A stretch of DNA of 64,000 bases from Croceimicrobium sp963974215 (GCA_963974215.1 CAXBBL010000005.1:1-64000), one strand, 5' to 3'. Numbered from the stretch's first letter, positions 44,817-53,232 are shown. The notes: generated by a model not told the origin, from the letters alone. Numbers and translations: made by a program.

Positions 44817-44819
44817 ACC

Positions 44820-45263
44820 ATGAAAGCCGAATCCCTAACCATAATCCGTTTCGCAGCCGAAACCAAGCAAACCCTTGGCGCGGGCGTAATGCTCAGCGCT
44901 CAGCTCGACAATCTCCTTGAGTTTAAAACCGTGGAATTGCCTTGGAAGGACAATGAGAAATACGTTAGTTGCATTCCTCCAGGCACATATACCGCAATTA
45001 AGCATATCTCGCCTAAGTTCGGGCCATGCTTATGGATTCAAAATGTACCTGGGCGCAGTGAGATATTAATTCACCCAGCTAATTATTGGCACGACTTACT
45101 CGGCTGCATCGCCCCAGGTGAAGATCATAAACATATTGATGCCGATGGTAGCCTCGATGTAAACAAAAGCCGCTTGATGATGGAACAAATTCTGGCTTTC
45201 GTGGAAGTGAAAATTATCGTCGAAATATTAGATAGAACCAATAATGCCCAAACAAATCCTTAA
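44820..45263 (+). CDS. DUF5675 family protein (lysis cassette)
   Basis: A 147-aa protein of family DUF5675. Landmarks are VELPWKDNEKYVSCIPPGTY near residue 40, LWIQNVPGR, and ILIHPANYWHDLLGCI with conserved His residues and a Cys. The family is typical of Bacteroidota phages and sits here directly before the holin, so a cell-wall role is plausible, but the chemistry is not known. Its end overlaps the holin gene by 20 bases. Confidence 0.8.
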   Translation: MKAESLTIIRFAAETKQTLGAGVMLSAQLDNLLEFKTVELPWKDNEKYVSCIPPGTYTAIKHISPKFGPCLWIQNVPGRSEILIHPANYWHDLLGCIAPGEDHKHIDADGSLDVNKSRLMMEQILAFVEVKIIVEILDRTNNAQTNP

Positions 45264-45678
45264 CATCTTAAATGCCGACGACAATGTAGATTTCTTTATG
45301 AAATTCGTGCTTTGGTTCTTCGCTATTCTGGTACCCCTTTATGATGTAGCGGGGGCACTTATTATTCTCATCATCATCGATTTGATTACAGGGATTATTG
45401 CCAGCATTAAAAAGAGCGCACCCTTCCAGTGGTCCAAAATTTTTAACACCTTCAATAAACTCATCATCTATTGCCTAATCCTTTTGGCGGCTTGGGTAAT
45501 AGAAAGCAAAATCATTCCTTCCATTCCCTTTATGCGCTTGGTGGCGGGCTTCTTGGCCCTGACCGAATTACGCTCGATACTGGAGAACTTTAAAGACATT
45601 TTTGGCATCGATGCTTGGGACTATATCCGGGCAGCAATTAAACGCCAAAATGTGCAGGAAATCTCTAAAAAGAATTAG
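45244..45678 (+). CDS. Phage holin family protein
   Basis: A 144-aa membrane protein with about four hydrophobic segments (FVLWFFAILVPLYDVAGALI, IIDLITGIIASI, IIYCLILLAAWVI, RLVAGFLALTEL) and a C-terminal amphipathic part with DAWDYIRAAI. It matches the Bacteroidota phage holin family, which forms the lesion that releases or triggers lysis. It lies between the DUF5675 and spanin genes. Confidence 0.8.
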   Translation: MPKQILNILNADDNVDFFMKFVLWFFAILVPLYDVAGALIILIIIDLITGIIASIKKSAPFQWSKIFNTFNKLIIYCLILLAAWVIESKIIPSIPFMRLVAGFLALTELRSILENFKDIFGIDAWDYIRAAIKRQNVQEISKKN

Positions 45679-45680
45679 CT

Positions 45681-46136
45681 ATGAAATACCTTTCCTGCTT
45701 ACTTATTTGTCTGGCTTTTACAAGCTGTAAAACTCCCAAAAGTGTTACCACCTCCAGCGAAACTTTTCGCTTTCTAGAGCGCCAAATACGTGATACGACT
45801 CTGCCGGGCTTTACTGTGCAAACCGAACTTTCTTTGCCTGAATTCCTCGAGCGCAGAATATACGACACCCTAAAGATCACAGACCCGCGCACCAAGGGAG
45901 AGCTCCGCCTTTGGAAGAATAAATACGGCGAACTGGTAGCCGAATGCAACAGCCAAGACCAAACTATTACCAAGCTGCAGGAAACGATTAAGGATATCCA
46001 ATCCCGCGAAAGCGAAACCTTAATATCAGTAGATCCTCGTAATTGGTGGCAAAAACTAATGGATCTTATTCCCTGGTATGCTTACTTACTAATTGGCTTT
46101 ATTTCAGGTATAATCTTGCGCATTCGCTTGTTTTAA
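45681..46136 (+). CDS. One-piece spanin-like lipoprotein
   Basis: A 151-aa protein with a lipoprotein signal (MKYLSCLLICLAFTSC, lipidated Cys at 16), a coiled-coil-like middle (LRLWKNKYGELVAECNSQDQ then TITKLQETIKDIQ) and a C-terminal membrane helix (PWYAYLLIGFISGIILRI). A lipid anchor in the outer membrane plus an inner-membrane helix is the topology of unimolecular spanins, which fuse the two membranes at lysis. Its place after the holin supports this role. Confidence 0.7.
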   Translation: MKYLSCLLICLAFTSCKTPKSVTTSSETFRFLERQIRDTTLPGFTVQTELSLPEFLERRIYDTLKITDPRTKGELRLWKNKYGELVAECNSQDQTITKLQETIKDIQSRESETLISVDPRNWWQKLMDLIPWYAYLLIGFISGIILRIRLF

Positions 46137-46252
46137 ATTGTTGAAAATGTGAGGATAAAAGACTCTTATAGTGAATAAGTAAACGCTTAAAAGGCAAGTA
46201 GATTAATTATCTTGCGTTTAAGGTGTTCGCTAAATATTTTTAAACATTAACT

Positions 46253-46756
46253 ATGAGTAACAGAGTAATTCTGCAAATCCCTATTCCTGCCCATCTCATG
46301 AACTTTATGCAGCATGAGCTCAAAGCCCAAAGCAGCGAAATTAAAATTCAGGCGAACAGTACCCTTGGCGTTTTTCTAATGGGGGTAATTGAAGTTTCTA
46401 ATAAACCCATGCCCAAGCCTGCAGACAACAGCTTTTTTGAAATTGCCGTTCCGGCGCAAGATCGCCTCGGCAAAAGCTACGATGGTCGCAACAAATGGCT
46501 GATTGTTTCGACCACCAACATCAAGCGTTTTCACCAGCTTATCGAAACCCTTATGTATCGCGAACTCTTCTCACGCTTGGATCTTATCTGCGCACGCGGT
46601 GAAGCCCAACGCAAAGGGGGTAAAATGACCACCGAAATTGAGCGCTTCATTGCAAAATACAGCGACGATCGTGCGGTTCTGTCGCTCGATGCCCTGCGAA
46701 AAGCCTATTACCGCTACCGAAAAAGCGGCCAATCCCAGTTGCGACGCATGATTTAA
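46253..46756 (+). CDS. Hypothetical head-module protein
   Basis: A 167-aa protein preceded by a 116-base gap, so probably the first gene of a new transcript. It is mixed alpha/beta with a basic C-terminus (ALRKAYYRYRKSGQSQLRRM). No family was recognised. Its position directly before head genes suggests a morphogenesis role. Confidence 0.6.
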   Translation: MSNRVILQIPIPAHLMNFMQHELKAQSSEIKIQANSTLGVFLMGVIEVSNKPMPKPADNSFFEIAVPAQDRLGKSYDGRNKWLIVSTTNIKRFHQLIETLMYRELFSRLDLICARGEAQRKGGKMTTEIERFIAKYSDDRAVLSLDALRKAYYRYRKSGQSQLRRMI

Positions 46757-46783
46757 AAACTTTGTGAACTTCAGTCCGATTAT

Positions 46784-47416
46784 ATGAGCACTTTTCAAAA
46801 CCCTGCCGAGGCCCTAGTGGGTGGCATTGACTCTATTCAATGTATTCCCATTATTGGCATCGCATCCTTCCCCGAAACTTCTAACTTGCAGGTGGCCGAA
46901 ATGGAAATTTCATTTCAACCCAATTATGCCTGGCTAGATCTTCCCCTTATTGAAGAAAGTGCTTTATATGAAGAGACCGAATCGGAAACCGAACATGGCG
47001 CACTTTACCAAAAAGATTTAAACGGCCTCTTGCCTGCAGACCTGCTCGCTAACCGGCAAGCCTTGCTTAAGCTTCGGCATTTAGATCTCCTGGTTAAATA
47101 CCGCGATCACTTGGGTAATCACAAATTACTCAACGACCCCAGTGAGCCGCTCCGCCTTTCGGTTTCTTTTAAAACGGAAAGCTATGGAGGCCAATTAGGC
47201 TTCACCCTCAATTTCAGTGGACAACACACCCAGCCCAGCCACTTTTTAAGTTTACCCAGCTTACCCCAGTTTAGCATCAATGCGCTTGGTCAACTCATCT
47301 ACGCAGGTGACTTAAGCGAAAGTTTTGCGGTTAATGCAGATGGGCAAATAATAGCATCGAATGGCCAAAATGCCCGCTATTCCTTAGATTCTAAAGGGCG
47401 GATAGTCTTCTCCTAG
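46784..47416 (+). CDS. Probable phage neck/tail-associated protein
   Basis: A 210-aa protein. The region around PSEPLRLSVSFKTESYGGQL and FTLNFSGQHTQPSHFL resembles a beta-rich module that recurs in Bacteroidota phage-like elements; the C-terminal part has short repeated units ending in AL/AD-GQ (NALGQLIYAG, NADGQIIASN, DSKGRIVFS). The exact place in the virion is unknown. Confidence 0.55.
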   Translation: MSTFQNPAEALVGGIDSIQCIPIIGIASFPETSNLQVAEMEISFQPNYAWLDLPLIEESALYEETESETEHGALYQKDLNGLLPADLLANRQALLKLRHLDLLVKYRDHLGNHKLLNDPSEPLRLSVSFKTESYGGQLGFTLNFSGQHTQPSHFLSLPSLPQFSINALGQLIYAGDLSESFAVNADGQIIASNGQNARYSLDSKGRIVFS

Positions 47417-47429
47417 TCCTATAATTGCC
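47415..47429 (+). promoter_or_regulatory. Candidate late promoter element 2
   Basis: AGTCCTATAATTGCC, overlapping the end of the previous gene and 47 bases before the protease-scaffold gene, resembles the element at 42019-42033. Confidence 0.3.
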
Positions 47430-47475
47430 TTTATAGTAGCGCCATTATTGCGTAGGGAAATTTTACCCTTCGCTA

Positions 47476-48555
47476 ATGGAACGCACAATTTTACTTTACG
47501 ATAGGTTCGGCCAAAACTGGTGGGACGATTCTGGCATAACCGCTAAAGGCTTTCGCCAAGATCTGAAAGAAGCCAATGATGACCCCGAATGTACTAGCAT
47601 TTTATTAGCAATTAACTCTCCTGGTGGAAGCATCAGCGAGGGCATTGCTATTTATAATGCCATCCTTAGCCAAAATGCAGATGCCGAGGCTAAGCCCATT
47701 AACACCCGTAATGATGGTATTGCCTACAGCATGGGCGCTATTGTTCTTATGGCTGGCAAAAAGGTTTCGGCCCACGAAAACACCACTACAATGTTGCATT
47801 GCTGCAGCGGCGGTGCCTGGGGAAATGTAAAGGAAATTGAGGGCAGCCTCAATATGATGCGTGCCGTAGACAAAGGCCTTTCCAAAAGCATTGCGGCCAA
47901 AACGGGTAAAACCCTCGAGGCCGTGCAAAGCGAGATCATGAATTACGATGATCACTTTTATACTTCCGACGAAGCCAAGGATCTTGGTCTTATCGATGAA
48001 GTTATTGCCGAACGTTCTGAAATAGCCGCTCAATACGAAGGCCTTTCTTACCAGGAAGTAATGGCGCTTTTCCAAAAAAAGCCTGACGCGCAAGCGAGCT
48101 TCCTCAAACAACTGCAAAACACCCTTAAAAATAGTTTCGAATCTTTTAAACCTAAACCTGCTAAATCTACCCCAACCCAAAATCAGGAAGAGCCTATGAA
48201 AATCTCAAACAAATTAACCGCCTTATTAGCGGTTTTCGGTCTTAGTGCTTCCGCAGATGCAGAGCAAGACCACCAACCTACTACCGAGCAGCTGCAGGCT
48301 CTTAATGATCAGCTGCAGGCCGCAGCCGACCAAGAAGAGGAGCTCGCCAATCTTAAAGATCAGGTGAGTACCCGCGATCAGTCTATTACGGATCTGGAAG
48401 CCAAAATTGCCAAGCTTGAAAAAGGCAGTGGCGCCAATCCTAAATCGGGAGCCTCGGACGATACCACCAGCGATGGCGGTGAAAGCGAAGTTGTAACCTC
48501 TGAAGCAGATGCCCAGCTTAAGGCGATGCGCGAGGAATTAGGTATTGAATCTTAA
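47476..48555 (+). CDS. ClpP-type prohead protease fused to scaffold
   Basis: A 359-aa fusion. Residues 1-200 form a ClpP/S49-like protease with INSPGGSISEG (oxyanion region), nucleophile Ser85 (AYSMGAIVL) and His108 (TTMLHCCSG). The remainder (from 241, MKISNKLTALLAVFGL) is a charged coiled scaffold with EELANLKDQVSTRDQSITDL. A second ATG at codon 241 (48196), preceded by AGGAAG, would give a separate scaffold of about 119 aa, as in lambda C/Nu3. The protease would mature the capsid after assembly. Confidence 0.85.
   Translation: MERTILLYDRFGQNWWDDSGITAKGFRQDLKEANDDPECTSILLAINSPGGSISEGIAIYNAILSQNADAEAKPINTRNDGIAYSMGAIVLMAGKKVSAHENTTTMLHCCSGGAWGNVKEIEGSLNMMRAVDKGLSKSIAAKTGKTLEAVQSEIMNYDDHFYTSDEAKDLGLIDEVIAERSEIAAQYEGLSYQEVMALFQKKPDAQASFLKQLQNTLKNSFESFKPKPAKSTPTQNQEEPMKISNKLTALLAVFGLSASADAEQDHQPTTEQLQALNDQLQAAADQEEELANLKDQVSTRDQSITDLEAKIAKLEKGSGANPKSGASDDTTSDGGESEVVTSEADAQLKAMREELGIES
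48196..48555 (+). CDS. Nested scaffold protein from internal start
   Basis: Same frame as the protease gene, starting at the internal ATG at 48196 (AGGAAGAGCCTATG context). The product (MKISNKLTALLAVFGLSASA start) would be a free scaffold that nucleates the shell. The start fits the domain boundary, and this nested design is known in other tailed phages; expression is not demonstrated. Confidence 0.5.
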   Translation: MKISNKLTALLAVFGLSASADAEQDHQPTTEQLQALNDQLQAAADQEEELANLKDQVSTRDQSITDLEAKIAKLEKGSGANPKSGASDDTTSDGGESEVVTSEADAQLKAMREELGIES

Positions 48556-48571
48556 CCCCCAAAAACTAGAA

Positions 48572-49732
48572 ATGAAAAAGATTTTTCTTTTAGTCTTAGC
48601 GCTCAGTTCAGCGCTTATTGGCTTCGCCTCTAGCCACAGCTCGGAAGGGCTAATAGTAGCGATGGCCACCCCTGTTACTGATGTAGAAGCTATTGCAAAA
48701 TGGGCAGGGCAGTACGACCGTAAGTTTATGATGCAGATGCTTAACGGCCTCGACATCTTTAGCGACCTTACGGTAGATCGAAATGTAAGCCGCCACGGTA
48801 AATTACTACCTAAATTCACCGCCAAGTCAGGCATGCGTCCTCTCGATTTAGACGTAGAAACCAACGGTCGTAAAGAGAGAACCTTAAGTGGTCGCAAACT
48901 TCACGTGGAGGATTGCATGAAGCTCTTTAAAATTGTTCCGGAAGAATTAATTGAATCTTTCTTGGCCGACATGGTCGCTCCAGGTGCGGTGCAAATTCCT
49001 TTTGCACAATGGTTCTGGGCGCGTGAAATGGAAAAGCTGAGTAGTGAGATTAACGATAATTTTTACCACAGCGAATTCCACGCAGATGCCCCAGACTTTA
49101 ATGCGGCCAGCACTTACTCTGCAGGAGACTATGTGAAGTTTACCGACAGCAACTTTTACAAATGCCTTAGCAATACCAATGCAGGGGAGTCCCCAACTTC
49201 GCATGTAGCTAAATGGGAAGAAGCCAATGGCTTTGTTTGTTTTGATGGTCCGGCCAAGATATTTGCCGATGAAATTACGGCAGGGAATATCAGCCCCATT
49301 GCTACGGGTGCCATTACCAATACCAATGCCCTGGACAAAATGGAGCTGATGTACCAAAACATGACTTCCGCTCACCGTAAAAAAGGCGGTGCCTTTCTGG
49401 TAAGCGAAGACACTTTTTGGAACTATGTAAAACACGAGCAGGACGTTTTTGGTGCCACCAATACTTCCAGCAGTGGCGATGGCCGTAAATACATTTATGG
49501 CTCTAATAAGAAATGGGAAATTGTACCTACTACTTGGCAAGATAACAGCAGCCGGGTAATTGTAGATGTGCAGCGTGCCAACTTACGCGTAGGAACTACC
49601 ATTATTGGTAAAGGCGGACCTACCATTGGTAAAATTGTGCCTACCGTGCACGGCTATCTTACTTCGGCCAAATGGTTACTCGGTTTTGAAATCGCTGATT
49701 TGGAACCGCTTTACTTAAACGACCAACCCTAA
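48572..49732 (+). CDS. Major capsid protein
   Basis: A 386-aa shell protein. The core begins at VTDVEAIAKWAGQYDRKFMM, with LNGLDIFSDLTVDRNVSRHG and later SGDGRKYIYGS and RANLRVGTTIIG strands typical of a HK97-fold capsid in Bacteroidota phages. It directly follows the protease-scaffold gene. The first 25 residues (MKKIFLLVLALSSALIGFAS) look like a Sec signal peptide, which is unusual for a capsid protein; the fold may instead start at the Met in VAMATPVTD. It is followed by a strong terminator. Confidence 0.8.
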   Translation: MKKIFLLVLALSSALIGFASSHSSEGLIVAMATPVTDVEAIAKWAGQYDRKFMMQMLNGLDIFSDLTVDRNVSRHGKLLPKFTAKSGMRPLDLDVETNGRKERTLSGRKLHVEDCMKLFKIVPEELIESFLADMVAPGAVQIPFAQWFWAREMEKLSSEINDNFYHSEFHADAPDFNAASTYSAGDYVKFTDSNFYKCLSNTNAGESPTSHVAKWEEANGFVCFDGPAKIFADEITAGNISPIATGAITNTNALDKMELMYQNMTSAHRKKGGAFLVSEDTFWNYVKHEQDVFGATNTSSSGDGRKYIYGSNKKWEIVPTTWQDNSSRVIVDVQRANLRVGTTIIGKGGPTIGKIVPTVHGYLTSAKWLLGFEIADLEPLYLNDQP

Positions 49733-49762
49733 TTAATTTGAAACCGGAGAATAGCCCGAAAT

Positions 49763-49792
49763 GTCCCCGCCTCTTCTGGCGGGGCTTTTCTA
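49763..49792 (+). terminator. Terminator after the major capsid gene
   Basis: CCCCGCC and GGCGGGG form a perfect 7-bp stem with a six-base loop followed by CTTTTCT. It lies 30 bases after the capsid stop and probably limits read-through, giving high capsid expression. Confidence 0.8.
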
Positions 49793-49804
49793 AAAACTAA
49801 AGGC

Positions 49805-50125
49805 ATGACGAAAACAGAATTACAAAAATTGACCAAAGACGAGCTCGTAGAACTCGTTTTAAAGGGCAATAAGGAATCGGAGGAGCTTTTGGCTACTCTA
49901 GATGATATGGACGCTACTATCGATCAGCTGAATCAGCAAAAGAACGATGAGAAGAAAGGCATTTTAGCCTTAGACCACAAGAAGAAACGCTACATAGTGG
50001 TTACGCCTTCTTTCCGCTTTAAAAACCAAAAGCTTGGCTTTGGTGATCTCAAGCGTGATGAGGCTCTGGTAGAAGCCATCTTAAAGTTAGATGGACAAAA
50101 TATTTTGAAACTCGAAAAGCAATAG
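49805..50125 (+). CDS. Hypothetical structural phage protein
   Basis: A 106-aa protein with an N-terminal helix-rich part (TKTELQKLTKDELVELVLKG, a SAP-like look) and a basic beta C-terminal half (KKRYIVVTPSFRFKNQKLGF). Between capsid and tail genes it may be a head completion or decoration protein. No family was recognised. Confidence 0.6.
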   Translation: MTKTELQKLTKDELVELVLKGNKESEELLATLDDMDATIDQLNQQKNDEKKGILALDHKKKRYIVVTPSFRFKNQKLGFGDLKRDEALVEAILKLDGQNILKLEKQ

Positions 50126-50126
50126 C

Positions 50127-50657
50127 ATGGCAGATTATACCGATGTTTTGGCACCCGCCAAAGACAACCCTGGAGGCACTAAACTGGCCTTTTTCTTTGC
50201 GCCTTTAAGCACTTTCGACGCCATCCAAAAGGAAGGGGGCATTGCCGCCGCTAATTTGGAAGATGTGGCCGTAATTGCTACCGACCACACTTTTAAAACG
50301 GGTGGCCGTTTTTACAAAGTGGAGCTGGAGTTGAATAAAAACGAATTGAACAGCGAGTACCAGGGCGCCGTGCGTGGCAATGCCGATAAATTCACTTTTA
50401 CCGGTCTTATCCCCAACCTATCGCCTGCGCAAGAAGGACTTTTGCGCAAAGCCCGCGCTGAAAAGCACATTGTTTTAATTCCGCTGCCTGATGGCCAAGT
50501 AGTGCAATTAGGGGAGGAAGATAATGGCGCCATGATTACCAGTGCTTTTGGCACCGGTAGCCAAGAAGGTGGCGAACGTGGTAACACGGTTACGATCTCC
50601 GCTATCCATTACAAAAAACTGTACACCGGAAACATTCCTTTAGTAGCGGCAATTTAA
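50127..50657 (+). CDS. Probable major tail tube protein
   Basis: A 176-aa beta-rich protein beginning two bases after the previous gene. The GRFYKVELELNKNELNSEYQ and FTFTGLIPNLSPAQEGLLRK segments and a C-terminal YTGNIP motif are consistent with a tail tube or similar tail protein in Bacteroidota phages. The call rests on position and strand pattern. Confidence 0.5.
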   Translation: MADYTDVLAPAKDNPGGTKLAFFFAPLSTFDAIQKEGGIAAANLEDVAVIATDHTFKTGGRFYKVELELNKNELNSEYQGAVRGNADKFTFTGLIPNLSPAQEGLLRKARAEKHIVLIPLPDGQVVQLGEEDNGAMITSAFGTGSQEGGERGNTVTISAIHYKKLYTGNIPLVAAI

Positions 50658-50658
50658 T

Positions 50659-50838
50659 TTGGATAAGTTGAGCCCCCATATTAGCAAGCATTACAGCCTA
50701 ATTGGTATTAAGCCTGGTGTGCTTATTTTTAAGGGTGAAAAGCTCGACTTCCGCACTATTAGCAAAGAACGGGCAGATCGCGCTTATGCAGCAGGCTGCT
50801 CCTACTTGCGTAAGAAGCGAAAACCGAAAGAGAATTAA
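50659..50838 (+). CDS. Small basic phage protein (TTG start)
   Basis: A 59-aa frame starting at TTG one base after the tail tube stop. It has a compact first half (HISKHYSLIGIKPGVLIFKG) and a basic end (YLRKKRKPKEN). It is followed closely by a terminator, which supports it being the last gene of the head transcript. Confidence 0.5.
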   Translation: MDKLSPHISKHYSLIGIKPGVLIFKGEKLDFRTISKERADRAYAAGCSYLRKKRKPKEN

Positions 50839-50852
50839 ACGTTTAAACACTT

Positions 50853-50880
50853 AGCCTGACCCATTGGTCGGGCTTTTTTG
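50853..50880 (+). terminator. Terminator closing the head module
   Basis: AGCCTGACC and GGTCGGGCT pair (one G-T) around a CATT loop, followed by TTTTTTG. It marks the boundary between phage structural genes and the cargo region. Confidence 0.85.
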
Positions 50881-50915
50881 TTTTAGCTTGGCTTGTAATC
50901 TTAAAACCCCATGCT

Positions 50916-51218
50916 ATGAGCAGCACTAAATTGGAACGACTTAAAGCCCTACATAAACGCTTAGTAAGCTATATAGACCATGAAAATGAATTTTACCATG
51001 TTGTCACGCTGCTCGAAGAGGAGTATGCCACTGAAAATGGCATTGAAGGAGAAGGCGATTACAATAAAAATTTAGCCCAAGTATTGAAGATCCAAGCTAA
51101 TGACTACCTGCAGTATATTACCTCGGGCCAAGAAAAAAGGAGCGGCTACTTTTATAGGGAATTTGTGAACCACTTTAAAAGGTGTGTCTGGGATGAGATC
51201 AATCGTTTAAGAGATTGA
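50916..51218 (+). CDS. Hypothetical small protein at start of cargo region
   Basis: A 100-aa helical protein (ERLKALHKRLVSYIDHENEF; long acidic middle; KRCVWDEINRLRD end). It lies between the head module terminator and the AbiH gene and might belong to either unit. No family was recognised. Confidence 0.6.
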   Translation: MSSTKLERLKALHKRLVSYIDHENEFYHVVTLLEEEYATENGIEGEGDYNKNLAQVLKIQANDYLQYITSGQEKRSGYFYREFVNHFKRCVWDEINRLRD

Positions 51219-51256
51219 ATTCATTACATTTGATTTTTACTGATCAATCAAAATAA

Positions 51257-52423
51257 ATGAGTGATAAGACACCAGATGTAGATAAAATTAAAAAGATTGT
51301 TTTAGTTGGAAATGGTTTTGATCTAGCACATGGTTATAAGCTTAGGTTCCGTGACTTCATCTACCACTTGCTTAACAAGATTATTGACGACGTATTATAT
51401 AATCAGTATTATCAATCTCCTTTTTTAACCCTGCAATCGCATAATAGTCTTGATAACATCGATGCATATGATAAGTTTAAAGAAGAACCTCTTAAGAGAC
51501 TCGCTGAAGTCAATAAAGATCAGCTACTTTCAGTATTTGACAAAGGAGACCTATTTAAAGCACTTTCAGAACAGATAAATGTTGAGAACTGGATTGACTT
51601 GGAAGACATTTATTTCAAACAATTGTACCAAATTGTCTCTAGCAACTTATCAGAAAAAGGCATTAAGGCTTCCATAAAGGAATTAAACTCTGAAATGGAG
51701 TATTTAAGAGCTGAATTGCAAGAGTATATCAAAAGTGAGATGCACGAAATTACAAGAGGAAGTGGCAACGACGTCTATAGACAATTAACTGACTACATCA
51801 ATAAAAACGACGGTTTCATAAGTGATAATATACCTGATAGCATTAGACCTGAAAATTACATGTTCATAAATTTCAACTATACATATTTACTTAGACAGTA
51901 CTATGAGTCGATGTCGTATGAATGGGTCGAAAAAAGCTCTTTTTATAATATTCATGGAGTTTTAGATGGGGATGACAAGGAAAATGGTCAGAAAATGATT
52001 TTCGGTTATGGTGATGAAAAAAACAAGAGCTACATTGAGTTTGAGGAACGAAAAGCACCAAAAGAAGCTTATCAGTTAATCAAATCTTATAAGTACCTCG
52101 AAGCACGGACCTACCAGAAAATTACTCGGGAATTAAAGGAAAAACCATTTCAAGTTATTCTAATGGGCCACTCATGTGGGGATAGTGATAGAACTTTTTT
52201 AAGGACTCTCTTCAATCATGAAAATTGCCGTTCCATTAAAATATATTATTACAAAAACCCCGAAACTGGGACAGACGACTATTTTGATAAGAGTTTAGCA
52301 ATAAGTATGTGCTTTGATGATAAAGAAAAATTCAGAGAAAGGGTATTGAATAAAAAAGATTGTGAACCTATGAGCCAAGTCTTAGACTTTGCTGCAAAAA
52401 ACCAAAAAACCCCGATCACTTGA
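51257..52423 (+). CDS. AbiH-family abortive infection protein
   Basis: A 388-aa protein with the AbiH signature near the N-terminus, VLVGNGFDLAHGYKLRFRDF, the middle MFINFNYTYLLR and IHGVLDGDD segments, and the C-terminal GHSCGDSDRTFLRTLF. AbiH was first described as a lactococcal abortive-infection gene against phages; the mechanism is not settled. Base use is more AT-rich than in the head genes, suggesting separate acquisition. The stop codon lies in the loop of a terminator. Confidence 0.85.
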   Translation: MSDKTPDVDKIKKIVLVGNGFDLAHGYKLRFRDFIYHLLNKIIDDVLYNQYYQSPFLTLQSHNSLDNIDAYDKFKEEPLKRLAEVNKDQLLSVFDKGDLFKALSEQINVENWIDLEDIYFKQLYQIVSSNLSEKGIKASIKELNSEMEYLRAELQEYIKSEMHEITRGSGNDVYRQLTDYINKNDGFISDNIPDSIRPENYMFINFNYTYLLRQYYESMSYEWVEKSSFYNIHGVLDGDDKENGQKMIFGYGDEKNKSYIEFEERKAPKEAYQLIKSYKYLEARTYQKITRELKEKPFQVILMGHSCGDSDRTFLRTLFNHENCRSIKIYYYKNPETGTDDYFDKSLAISMCFDDKEKFRERVLNKKDCEPMSQVLDFAAKNQKTPIT

Positions 52424-52434
52424 CCGGGGTTTTT
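52406..52434. terminator. Bidirectional terminator after the AbiH gene
   Basis: AAAACCCCG and CGGGGTTTT form a perfect 9-bp stem; the AbiH stop codon is within its loop. It can also terminate the minus-strand gene ending at 52440 from the other side. Confidence 0.8.
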
Positions 52435-52439
52435 CATTT

Positions 52440-52841
52440 CTACTTCTTATTAGCATCTACCGCTAGGGATACGACCAGGTTAATAATGCTGGCCATGGTA
52501 CGTGGTGTTTCGCTTTCGTCCAGATCTAAATCGGGACAGCGCACGGCATAGTCTATTAAAAGAGTAGCACAGTTCTGTAGCGCCTCACCATCTTGTAAGC
52601 TAGCTAAGTGCTGTATGGTGTTGACTGAGGGGTCCAGATCATGGAGCTGCTCCAATATTTGGGCTTTGTGATAATCGCCTTGCTGGCTTTGGGTGTAATA
52701 GCGCATAAAAGCCTCGAGGGCATTATCGCTAGGGGCTTTAAAATTGGCCGTGGCCTCTTTTACCACCGCGCGCATTTGCTGGCGCAGTTCTTTGGGACTC
52801 ATAGATTTCGTCCCTTCTTTTTCTTTACTTCCGTTAAGCAT
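52440..52841 (-). CDS. Hypothetical phage protein
   Basis: A 133-aa helical protein (RAVVKEATANFKAPSDNALE; ASLQDGEALQNCATLLIDYA). No family was recognised. The ATG at 52841 lies within a TTCCGTTAAGCA repeat, so a downstream ATG at 52801 (MSPKELRQQM) is an equally good start. It is the only minus-strand gene between AbiH and the restriction system and its GC-richer composition is like the phage genes, not like the cargo. Confidence 0.6.
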   Translation of the reverse strand: MLNGSKEKEGTKSMSPKELRQQMRAVVKEATANFKAPSDNALEAFMRYYTQSQQGDYHKAQILEQLHDLDPSVNTIQHLASLQDGEALQNCATLLIDYAVRCPDLDLDESETPRTMASIINLVVSLAVDANKK

Positions 52842-53232
52842 TATGGAAAGTTTAAAGGTTAAAAAAGGTCCAGGGTGTGCTTAACGGAATCGGCGAACCG
52901 AAATCGCGGATAGCCTTCAATGTATAACTACCCCACCCTGGGTTATTTTAAATGCGATTGAGTTTTTGGAATATCGCGATTCCGTTAAGCACGGCTAAAA
53001 TACAAAGGATGGGATATAAGTTGTTAAGCGCTAAAATCTTGTTTAGCAAATTTATTGTGCGTTTTAATCTCGTGTATAGAATATTTGTGCAATATTTGCA
53101 CAGTCAAAACGCCCGAAGCACAATCTTTATAGAAAGCCCTCCTTCCATCTCACTGGCGTTTGACACGAAGGGGGGCTTTTTTAATAGTAAAATTCTTATT
53201 GGAGAGCTATTGACTTAAACTAAATTCGCAAA
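52842..53232. promoter_or_regulatory. Regulatory-looking gap with inverted repeats
   Basis: No gene is seen. GTGCTTAACGGAATCG (52877-52892) is the exact inverse of CGATTCCGTTAAGCAC (52977-52992), 84 bases apart; a third 12-base copy TTCCGTTAAGCA lies at 52829-52840. GTGCAATATTTGCAC (53087-53101) is a second perfect inverted repeat. A terminator hairpin follows (53133-53182). Confidence 0.6.
53133..53182 (+). terminator. Long-loop terminator before the methyltransferase gene
   Basis: GCCCTCCTTC and GAAGGGGGGC form a 10-bp stem with one G-T pair and a 21-base loop, then TTTTTT. It insulates the methyltransferase gene from upstream transcription. Confidence 0.65.

Noticed and set aside
48196..48270. 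Signal peptide on the scaffold part (MKISNKLTALLAVFGLSASA)
   Set aside because: The same basic-hydrophobic helix is expected at the start of scaffold domains in this type of phage; it does not by itself suggest export.
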